The notes under the pieces were generated by a model that had not been told where the DNA came from, made no database searches, and saw only the letters and a list, made by a program, of their open reading frames with translations. A stretch of DNA of 5,346 nt from Chloroflexota bacterium (GTDB lineage Bacteria; Chloroflexota; Dehalococcoidia; SM23-28-2; RBG-16-64-32). The translations under genes were made by a program, and so were the position numbers. The stretch spans positions 1-5,346 of the forward strand of contig VBJT01000082.1 of assembly GCA_005880075.1 (NCBI GenBank). The letters are read 5' to 3'. Positions 1-5,273 of the stretch are shown piece by piece. How positions within the stretch are numbered: position 1 is the stretch's first letter; every line of letters starts with the position of its first letter.

Positions 1-27
1 AGCCAGCACAGCGAGGCGAGAAATCAT
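1..27 (-). CDS. Possible 5' end of a gene running off the left edge
   Basis: On the minus strand an ATG at 27-25 opens a frame reading MISRLAVLA before the window ends. A basic residue followed by a hydrophobic stretch would suit the start of a signal peptide or membrane helix. The bases just upstream are A/T-rich (28-39), but there is only a poor ribosome-binding site (AAGAA). The start codon sits in a short palindrome (GAAAT-C-ATTTC, 20-30). Nine residues cannot be assigned to a family, so this is only a hint that a gene continues to the left. Confidence 0.2.
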
Positions 28-103
28 TTCTTATGAAAACGCCCGGTGGGCATAGGGGATTCCGCTAGCTGCTACGGCGAGACCGTTCCGGTACGCTACC
101 CCT

Positions 104-170
104 CGGTTCGTCATGAACCGGTAGCAGACGCCCGGGCTCCGTGAGGATGGCGCGCGGCGCCTGCGGGGCC
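104..170 (-). pseudogene. Decayed 3'-end fragment of a kdpE-like response regulator gene
   Basis: Bases 104-170 align with the last coding bases of the intact kdpE (561-626). By hand count 57 of 66 aligned positions are identical, with one extra G at 134-136 in the fragment. Reading the minus strand gives APQAPRAILTEPG, matching DPQAPRYIITEPG of the intact protein. Beyond the extra G the frame must shift to continue as VCYRFMTNRG, matching VGYRFVTGRG. These are the end of the winged-helix DNA-binding domain, including the conserved TEPGVGYRF wing. Nothing upstream on the minus strand resembles the rest of a response regulator, so only the tail survives. It could come from a local duplication, from a displaced gene end after an insertion, or from a second kdpE lost by deletion. 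Confidence 0.8.
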
Positions 171-186
171 CGTCCGTTCGGGCCCC
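165..186. repeat. GC-rich perfect inverted repeat (hairpin)
   Basis: The arms GGGGCCC (165-171) and GGGCCCC (180-186) are perfectly complementary around an 8-base loop. It lies about 20 bp beyond the stop codon of the small membrane gene on the minus strand, so it could act as a terminator or 3' stabilising hairpin, but no T-run follows on that strand. It also coincides with the edge of the kdpE-tail fragment, so it may instead be a scar or a rearrangement hot spot. Confidence 0.5.
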
Positions 187-187
187 T

Positions 188-204
188 CCCTCCTCGGGTG
201 AGGG
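188..204. terminator. Possible weak hairpin terminator after the small membrane gene
   Basis: CCCTC (188-192) pairs with GAGGG (200-204) across a 7-base loop. It starts only 2 bp past the stop codon of the minus-strand gene at 207-482 and is followed immediately by the 165-186 hairpin. Together they look like a double hairpin at a transcript end. On the plus strand only a short TTT follows, and on the minus strand there is no U-tract, so intrinsic termination is not proven. Confidence 0.3.
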
Positions 205-206
205 TT

Positions 207-482
207 TCAAGAAAGCTCTTGTATTCCAGTGAGAACGAAGACAACGCCGACAATTAGGAGAAACGGCGGAACCACCACCGGTAGGAGTCTTCGGCTGGTT
301 CTGTAATGCCAGTCGGATAGCTTCTGGTACCAGGCCGGACCAATCTCACGGAAAATTCGATACCTCGGTGCGTCTAATTCATCTTCCAGCCACTGTCTGG
401 TACGAGGCGTACGCGCAAGAGCCGCTGCGCAAATCAGAAGCACCCCAATGAAGAATGGGGATGATCCCGGCCATGTCGACAA
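207..482 (-). CDS. Small two-helix membrane protein, unknown function
   Basis: This 91-residue protein has two hydrophobic segments, at about residues 9-24 (start FFIGVLLICAAALA) and 66-88 (PVVVPPFLLIVGVVFVL). They flank a polar central part rich in Arg, Glu, Asp, Trp and Tyr (about 25-64), so a helical hairpin in the inner membrane is likely. The start is a TTG at 482-480. A strong GGAGGT lies at 490-485, unusually close (2 bases), and no ATG or GTG fits better. It follows kdpE on the same strand after a 71-bp gap, so co-transcription is possible. GC is about 55% (hand count over 241-480), against about 71% in sampled parts of kdpE, and its codons use more A/T at third positions. That suggests foreign origin or relaxed selection. 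I do not recognise the family. It is much longer than KdpF and has no other link to Kdp beyond position. Confidence 0.6.
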   Translation of the reverse strand: MSTWPGSSPFFIGVLLICAAALARTPRTRQWLEDELDAPRYRIFREIGPAWYQKLSDWHYRTSRRLLPVVVPPFLLIVGVVFVLTGIQELS

Positions 483-490
483 GCACCTCC
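483..490 (-). promoter_or_regulatory. Ribosome-binding site of the small membrane gene
   Basis: On the minus strand GGAGGTGC runs directly into the TTG start at 482. The Shine-Dalgarno core is near-perfect but only 2 bases separate GGAGGT from the start codon, shorter than usual. It is the main support for a TTG start. Confidence 0.45.
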
Positions 491-553
491 AGAACCTACA
501 CTCTAATGACGCGCGGGCGCTGAAGCCGTTGCGGGCTGGTCAAATCGACCGCG

Positions 554-1255
554 TTAGCCCCGGCCCGTCACGAACCGGTAGCCCACGCCCGGCTCCGTGA
601 TGATGTAGCGCGGCGCCTGCGGGTCCGGCTCGATCTTCTTGCGCAGCCGCGCCACGTACACGTGCAGGTAGTGCGCCTCGTCGCCGTATTCCGGTCCCCA
701 GACGCGGCGGAGGAGCATGCTGTCGGTAATGAGCTTGTCCGGCTGCGAGGCGAAGGCGCGCAGCAGCTCGTACTCCGTCGGCGATAGGTGCACCTCCATC
801 CCGGCGACCCGTACGACCCGCTGCGCGACGTCGATCTCGAGATCGCCGGTCTTGAAGACGGGCTCGGAGCCGGCGTCCGGCGCGGCGGTGTGCCGCAGCG
901 CCACGCGGATGCGGGCGAGCAGCTCGTCGACGCCGAAGGGCTTCGTCAGGTAATCGTCGGCGCCGAGGTCGAGCGCCTCGACCTTCTCACGTTCGGCGCC
1001 GCGCACCGAGAGGATGATGATAGGAGTCGCGCCATCGCCCCGAACCGCGCGCACGATCTCCTTGCCGTCGATGTCCGGCAGGCCGAGGTCGAGCAGGATG
1101 AGGTCGGGCCGGCGGCGCTTATAGGCGTCCAGTCCCGCGCCGCCGGTATCGACGGGCTCGACCTGGAAGCCGTGCGCCGAGAGGTTCGTCTTCAGCGCGC
1201 GGATGATTCCCGGCTCGTCTTCGATTACGAGGATCCGCGCGCCTGAGCCAGTCAT
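554..1255 (-). CDS. kdpE: KdpE-like OmpR-family response regulator
   Basis: This 233-residue cytoplasmic transcription factor is full length for the family. The receiver domain (about 7-120) shows the acidic pair E12-D13, the phospho-acceptor D56 in LLDLGLPD, the switch residue S83 and the conserved lysine K105 in TKPF. The OmpR/PhoB winged-helix domain (about 134-230) shows LSPTEYELLRAFA, the recognition-helix region HYLHVYVARLRKKIE and the wing TEPGVGYRF, a combination typical of KdpE. It should be phosphorylated by the kinase encoded just upstream and then bind direct repeats in target promoters. Its ATG overlaps the kinase stop codon (ATGA), and GAAGGA lies 6 bases before the start, so translation is coupled. 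In E. coli KdpE activates kdpFABC; here the nearest transport gene is kimA, a plausible target by inference. Assignment to KdpE rather than a generic OmpR regulator rests on motifs plus the KdpD-like partner. Confidence 0.92.
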   Translation of the reverse strand: MTGSGARILVIEDEPGIIRALKTNLSAHGFQVEPVDTGGAGLDAYKRRRPDLILLDLGLPDIDGKEIVRAVRGDGATPIIILSVRGAEREKVEALDLGADDYLTKPFGVDELLARIRVALRHTAAPDAGSEPVFKTGDLEIDVAQRVVRVAGMEVHLSPTEYELLRAFASQPDKLITDSMLLRRVWGPEYGDEAHYLHVYVARLRKKIEPDPQAPRYIITEPGVGYRFVTGRG

Positions 1256-2847
1256 GCAGTTTCCTTCGTCTTGGCAGGCGGCTCGAATTCCGTAGCGTGG
1301 AGAGGCAGTGTGAAGAGGAAGCGGGCTCCTCTGCCCTCACGGTTCGCGACGCGGATGCGTCCGCCGTGCGCCTCGACGAGGCCCTTGGCGACCGCCAGCC
1401 CCAGCCCGCTGCCTTTGGCCCCGCCGGAATCCGAGGCGCGATAGAAGGCGTCGAAGAGGCGGGGCATCGCGCCTTCCGGTATCCCAGGTCCGCTATCGGC
1501 CACTTCTACCTCGACCTCGTCCCCGGCCGTCCGCGCCGATACGCAGATCTCCGTGCCTTGAGGCGTGTACTTTACCGCATTCTCAATCAGATTCGAGACC
1601 ACCTGGTCGATCTCCACGTAATCGAACAGGACCGGCGGCAGGCCGTCCGGGACATCAATGATCAGCTTGTGACCGGCCGTTGCGGCGTGTAGCCGGCCGG
1701 CAACCTCGTTGATCAGGGAGCCGAGGTCGTACCAGGACTTTTCTGGACGGATACTGCCCGCTTCGATTCGCGAGAGGTCGAGGAGGTTGCCGACAAGCCG
1801 GTTGAGCCTCTGCGCTTCGTTCTCGATGGCCTCGGCGAACTCCCCGCGCTGGTCTTCCGTCCACGACACGTCTTGCTGTCGCAGGCTCCCGGCGGAAGCC
1901 ATGATCGAAGAGAGCGGCGTCCGGAGGTCATGTGAGACGGCATTTAGAAGTGCCTTGCGCAATTCGTCCGTCTTGCGCAGCACTTCGGCCTCCGTCGCTT
2001 CGCGTTGCAGACTCAGCCGTTCGAGCGCGACGCCGAGTTGATGCCCGATGGCTGACAGGAGGCGATCGTCGGCAGGGCCGATTTTGTGGGCGCCGGGCTT
2101 GGGAACGAGAATAATCGAGCCCACCGGCTGTCCTCTAAGGTTCACAGGCACGCTCCGAACCCGGTCGTTCCTCAGCCGCGCAATCGCTCTTGCGGTAGGC
2201 GGCACCACCCGTATCCAGCGCCCGGGCTGCCCCCGTTGCGTAGCGGTCGGCGCTTGACCACCGCCCAGGACCATTTCCGCCGATCCCATCGCCTCGCGTG
2301 CCAGCGCGATCGCCTCGCCGTCGCCGGTGTCGGCCTGCACCCTGATCGGGCTTTCTTTGCCGAAGGCGATGACTACCGCGGACAGCTCGAGTTCCACCCT
2401 GATCCGCTCCGCCACTGCCGTCAGCGCGCGCTCGAGTTCCGTGTCGGCCATCAGACGGACGACGTCGTACAGCACGACGGCCTCACGTTCCCGCGCGCGG
2501 GCCTCGTCCGCCCGTTGGCGGAGCTGCGCCGTTAGCTGGCCGGTAATGATGCCAGCGATGAGAAGGAGGAAAAGCGCGACAACCTCGTCGTTGCTGGTTA
2601 CGCTCAGCGTGTAATTCGGTTCAACGAAAAAGAAGTTGAAGGCGAGAAACGCGGCGACGGACGCGAGAATAGCGGGGCCTCGGCCGAACAAGACGGCGCT
2701 CGCCATCACCGCCAGGAGGTAGAGCATCGAGGCGTTGCCGACGTCCGCCACAACGCGAATGAGGGCGACAGCGCCGGTCACGAGCGCCGTGAGGGCGATG
2801 GCGCATAGGTAGCCGAACCAGCGCTCGGAGACGATCGAGCGATTCAT
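1252..2847 (-). CDS. kdpD: Short KdpD-like membrane sensor histidine kinase lacking the N-terminal sensor domains
   Basis: The product is 531 residues when read from the ATG at 2847 (MNRSIVSERW). The frame stays open upstream to 3129, but that extension is Arg/Pro-rich with no family resemblance. Four membrane helices (about 11-33, 39-54, 58-75, 87-106) carry the KdpD-type DUF4118 signature, including FNFFFVEPNYTL. Next come a short charged linker, a GAF-like region (about 125-278), a HisKA domain with the phospho-acceptor H306 in AVSHDLRTPLSS, and an ATPase domain. The latter shows an N-box (NLIENAVKYT, 419-428), G1 (DSGPGIP, 451-457), F-box (LFDAFYR) and G2 (GSGLGLAVAKG, 479-489), so it looks catalytically intact. 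E. coli KdpD is about 890 residues; the roughly 400-residue cytoplasmic N-terminus with KdpD and Usp domains is missing and no fragment of it lies upstream. It presumably phosphorylates KdpE. The ligand is unknown; potassium or turgor is inferred from family and from kimA next door. Confidence 0.9.
   Translation of the reverse strand: MNRSIVSERWFGYLCAIALTALVTGAVALIRVVADVGNASMLYLLAVMASAVLFGRGPAILASVAAFLAFNFFFVEPNYTLSVTSNDEVVALFLLLIAGIITGQLTAQLRQRADEARAREREAVVLYDVVRLMADTELERALTAVAERIRVELELSAVVIAFGKESPIRVQADTGDGEAIALAREAMGSAEMVLGGGQAPTATQRGQPGRWIRVVPPTARAIARLRNDRVRSVPVNLRGQPVGSIILVPKPGAHKIGPADDRLLSAIGHQLGVALERLSLQREATEAEVLRKTDELRKALLNAVSHDLRTPLSSIMASAGSLRQQDVSWTEDQRGEFAEAIENEAQRLNRLVGNLLDLSRIEAGSIRPEKSWYDLGSLINEVAGRLHAATAGHKLIIDVPDGLPPVLFDYVEIDQVVSNLIENAVKYTPQGTEICVSARTAGDEVEVEVADSGPGIPEGAMPRLFDAFYRASDSGGAKGSGLGLAVAKGLVEAHGGRIRVANREGRGARFLFTLPLHATEFEPPAKTKETA
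1262..1267 (-). promoter_or_regulatory. Ribosome-binding site of kdpE inside the end of the kinase gene
   Basis: GAAGGA on the minus strand ends 6 bases before the kdpE ATG (1255-1253). It lies within the last codons of the kinase gene, which fixes the kdpE start and supports translational coupling through the 4-bp overlap. Confidence 0.7.
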
Positions 2848-2950
2848 GTCTGCTTCGAGTTTACCGCCACAGCAGAACGCGGTACCGACGGGCGGGGAGA
2901 CAGGCAACGCGCGTCGCGATGCGAATGCGCCATGTGGCGGCTCCCAAACA

Positions 2951-2967
2951 TTGAGCGAACGTTGACC
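2951..2967. promoter_or_regulatory. Candidate response-regulator box: TTGAGC-N5-TTGACC
   Basis: Two hexamers, TTGAGC (2951-2956) and TTGACC (2962-2967), differ at one base and start exactly 11 bp apart. OmpR/PhoB-family dimers typically bind head-to-tail half-sites about one helical turn (10-11 bp) apart, so the geometry suits the neighbouring KdpE-like regulator. It lies 57 bp upstream of the first possible kimA ATG and about 104 bp upstream of the kinase ATG, so it could serve either or both genes. The motif does not match the T-rich E. coli KdpE site that I recall, and short repeats can arise by chance. Confidence 0.35.
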
Positions 2968-2969
2968 AC

Positions 2970-2987
2970 GGCGGGCGTGGGCCCGCC
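2970..2987. repeat. Perfect 7-bp inverted repeat in the divergent promoter region
   Basis: GGCGGGC (2970-2976) and GCCCGCC (2981-2987) are perfectly complementary around a GTGG loop. It begins 2 bp after the TTGA direct repeat. It could be a DNA operator, an RNA hairpin in the 5' leader of either transcript, or a barrier between the divergent units. There is no T-run after it on either strand, so it is not an ordinary intrinsic terminator. Confidence 0.5.
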
Positions 2988-3023
2988 TCAGTTCCTGCTT
3001 ACCATCGAAGTGGTGCAGCCTTA

Positions 3024-5273
3024 ATGGAACGAAAGCATCCGCGTTCGTTCGTCCGTATACCGCGCGGCCGCGGCAAAACAGGCGAACCGGAGCCGCGAAG
3101 TCGAGGGGACGGAAGGGCCCCGCCCTCACTGGCGGCGTTGCCTACCCACGTCCACAACCGCGACTCCGAGCGGATCGTCATCCCGCGGCATGAGCGCGCC
3201 GGTCCCGCAAAGTCCCCACTTGGGATCGAGCTGCGGGAGGTCAGGTTCGGTTCGACCGCACGTACGCCGTATTTGCGAGTCGTCCCGAGTCAACTGAGCT
3301 TCAAACCGGTTGCTCCCGGTTACATCGCCGCCACCGAGGTAAGCAGCCGGCCGCGCGGTAGCATCGAGCGCACCGTCCAGGCTATCAAGCGCGTCGTTCT
3401 CGGCAGCCCGTTCGCCACCTCGCAGCTGATCCACGAGCGGCTGACGAAGATGAAAGCGCTCGCGATCTTCTCCTCGGACGTGCTGTCGTCGTCCGCTTAC
3501 GCGACTGAGGAGATACTAATCCTGCTCGTGCTGGCCGGCTCAGGCGCGCTGTCATACGGCCTGCCGATCGCAGGAAGCATCGCGCTGCTGCTGGCGATCG
3601 TTACCCTCTCGTACCGGCAAACCATTAAGGCCTATCCCGGCGGCGGCGGCGCCTATATCGTCGCTCACGACAACCTCGGCCGTACGCCGGGGCTAATCGC
3701 AGCGGCGGCTCTGCTCGTCGATTACGCGCTCACCGTCTCGGTGAGCGTTGCCGCGGGCGTTGCGGCCGTCACGTCAGCCCTGCCGGAGCTCCACGACCTC
3801 CGTGTGCTGATAGGCGTCGCCGTCGTCGCCCTCATCACGCTCGGCAACCTGAGGGGCGTTCGTGAGTCGGGGACGATCTTCGCCGCACCCACCTACTTCT
3901 TCCTGTTAATGATGGGGGCGATGATCCTGACTGGCATCGCCAAGGTCATGCTCGGTGAGACGCCCGGTTCGCTCTTGCACGAAGCGCCGCCGCAGGAACA
4001 GGTGTTCGCTACGCAGGGGCTCAGCCTGTGGCTCATCTTCCGCGCCTTCTCGTCGGGGTGCGCCGCGCTCACCGGAACGGAGGCGATCTCGAACGGAGTG
4101 CCGGCGTTCAAGCCGCCCGAGAGCCACAACGCCCGCACGACGCTCACGGCAATGGCGTTCATCCTCGGCTTCATCTTTATCGGGGTGACGTTCCTGACGA
4201 GCCGCTACGGACTCGTGCCGAGCGACAAGGAGACGATCGTCTCGCTGCTCGGCCGTGACGTATTCGGCGAGAACGTCCTCTATTACGCCTACCAGGCCGC
4301 GACGGCGCTCGTGCTGTTCCTCGCCGCCAATACCAGCTTCGCCGACTTCCCGCGCTTGTCGGCGATTCTGGCGAAGGACAAGTTCATGCCCCGCCAGTTC
4401 GCGTTCAAGGGAGACCGCCTGGCCTTCTCGAACGGCATCATGCTGCTGGCCGGCGCCGCCGCTCTGCTCCTGATCGTCTTCGCGGGTAACGTCACGAACT
4501 TGATCCCGCTGTACGCGATCGGCGTCTTCGTCTCCTTCACGCTGTCGCAGTCGGGCATGGTCAGGCATTGGTGGCGACTGCGCGAGCCTGGCTGGCGTGG
4601 AAGCCTCGTCATCAACGGCGCCGGCGCCATCGCCACGGCAGCCGTCGCCGTGATTATCACGACCACGAAGTTCAGCGGCGGGGCCTGGATCTCGATCATC
4701 GCAATGGGCTCGCTCGTCGTCGTGTTTGCCCTCATCCGCCGCCATTATGACTGGTTCCAGCGCAGGACCGCCGTCGACGAGAAGTCGCTGCCGGCACGCG
4801 TGCCTCCGGTGGTTAGCAGCGAAGCGCCCCGCGATCACGTTATCGTCCCCGTCGATGGCCTGAACGAGATCGCGCTGGGCGCGATCAACATGGCCCGCGA
4901 GATCTCGCCCCTCGTCACCGCCGTCCATCTCACCGACGACCGCGAGCAGGCGGAAGACTTGCGGCAGCGCTGGGAGCGCGCCTTCCCGGATGTGCCGCTA
5001 CTCGTCATCGAGTCCCCCTATCGCGCATTTGTGGCCCCGATGCTGGCTTACCTCGAAAGACTCGCTGACCAGGACGGCGTCCGCATCACCGTCATCCTCC
5101 CGGCGTTCGTCCCGCGGCACTGGTGGGAGCGCATCCTGCACAACCGCGACGTCCTCCGCCTGCGCCCCTTCCTTAAGGGCCGCGCCGGCCTGCGCGTTGT
5201 CGACTTCCCCTACCAGTTGTACGAGGACAGGCCACCCGAGAGCCACCCCCCGAGCAGCAGCGCGCCGGCCTAG
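3024..5273 (+). CDS. kimA: KimA-type potassium importer (APC superfamily) with C-terminal Usp-like domain
   Basis: From residue 115 onward this protein closely follows Bacillus subtilis KimA (YdaO), a high-affinity proton-coupled potassium importer of the inner membrane. Twelve hydrophobic segments span about 145-573. Residues I recall as lining the KimA potassium site are all kept: D152 and Y159 (SSDVLSSSAYATEE), D233, Y234, T237 and S241 (LLVDYALTVSVS), T350 and E353 (GCAALTGTEAIS) and Y497 (LIPLYAIGVF). The soluble tail (about 602-733: HVIVPVDG, AVHLTDDREQ, RWE, ILHNRD, DFPYQL) matches the Usp-like domain that binds c-di-AMP and inhibits transport in B. subtilis. The start is doubtful. The longest frame is 749 residues, against 607 in B. 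subtilis, and its first 110 or so residues are Arg/Pro-rich with no homology; the ATG at 3024 lacks a clear ribosome-binding site. In-frame TTG codons at 3138 and 3273 would give 711 or 666 residues. Third-position GC rises after about 3138. The gene is divergent from kdpDE, which may regulate it. Confidence 0.92.
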   Translation: MERKHPRSFVRIPRGRGKTGEPEPRSRGDGRAPPSLAALPTHVHNRDSERIVIPRHERAGPAKSPLGIELREVRFGSTARTPYLRVVPSQLSFKPVAPGYIAATEVSSRPRGSIERTVQAIKRVVLGSPFATSQLIHERLTKMKALAIFSSDVLSSSAYATEEILILLVLAGSGALSYGLPIAGSIALLLAIVTLSYRQTIKAYPGGGGAYIVAHDNLGRTPGLIAAAALLVDYALTVSVSVAAGVAAVTSALPELHDLRVLIGVAVVALITLGNLRGVRESGTIFAAPTYFFLLMMGAMILTGIAKVMLGETPGSLLHEAPPQEQVFATQGLSLWLIFRAFSSGCAALTGTEAISNGVPAFKPPESHNARTTLTAMAFILGFIFIGVTFLTSRYGLVPSDKETIVSLLGRDVFGENVLYYAYQAATALVLFLAANTSFADFPRLSAILAKDKFMPRQFAFKGDRLAFSNGIMLLAGAAALLLIVFAGNVTNLIPLYAIGVFVSFTLSQSGMVRHWWRLREPGWRGSLVINGAGAIATAAVAVIITTTKFSGGAWISIIAMGSLVVVFALIRRHYDWFQRRTAVDEKSLPARVPPVVSSEAPRDHVIVPVDGLNEIALGAINMAREISPLVTAVHLTDDREQAEDLRQRWERAFPDVPLLVIESPYRAFVAPMLAYLERLADQDGVRITVILPAFVPRHWWERILHNRDVLRLRPFLKGRAGLRVVDFPYQLYEDRPPESHPPSSSAPA

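Larger units (their letters stand above)
2848..3023. other. Divergent promoter region between the kinase gene and kimA
   Basis: These 176 bp lie between the likely kinase start (2847, minus) and the first possible kimA start (3024, plus), so promoters for both directions should be here. I found no convincing sigma-70 promoter on either strand. A TAAACT (minus, 2863-2858) lies close to the kinase ATG but lacks a recognisable -35. The notable content is the phased TTGA repeat and the adjacent inverted repeat, listed separately. If kimA starts at the TTG at 3138 or 3273, the region extends to there and kimA would have a long 5' leader. I saw no sequence resembling a ydaO-type c-di-AMP riboswitch, but I cannot fold the region here. 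Confidence 0.6.

Noticed and set aside
65..253. A 62-codon minus-strand frame covering the kdpE-like fragment
   Set aside because: The frame overlaps the 3' end of the membrane gene and joins unrelated sequence to the kdpE remnant; after the extra G at 134-136 it leaves the homologous frame. A pseudogene remnant explains it better than a gene.
538..550. GGTC-AAATC-GACC stem just past the kdpE stop as a terminator
   Set aside because: The stem is only 4 bp with no T-run on the minus strand. It is too weak to call.
788..1246. Open frame on the plus strand antisense to kdpE (152 codons)
   Set aside because: The kdpE product on the other strand has every expected motif. This frame is charged, low in structure and unrecognisable: a high-GC shadow.
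2848..3129. Extended N-terminus of the kinase (start at 3129 instead of 2847)
   Set aside because: The extra 94 residues are Arg/Pro-rich, show no KdpD or Usp domain features and would overlap the divergent kimA start. The ATG at 2847 sits directly before the first membrane helix.
3024..3272. A ydaO-type c-di-AMP riboswitch upstream of kimA
   Set aside because: Expected from B. subtilis kimA, but I could not find its conserved sequence blocks by eye. Only short stems such as CCGCC/GGCGG (3120-3135) are visible. A covariance search could overturn this.
3190..3299. Short out-of-frame reading frame (ATG at 3190) in the kimA 5' region, as a possible upstream peptide
   Set aside because: There is no ribosome-binding site before the ATG and the peptide is low-complexity Ser/Arg/Pro, so nothing separates it from chance.
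3906..4928. Long open frame on the minus strand inside kimA (340 codons)
   Set aside because: It lies fully antisense to a strongly recognised transporter. Its translation is dominated by Arg, Asp, Glu and Gly with no domain, as expected of an antisense frame over GC-rich codons.
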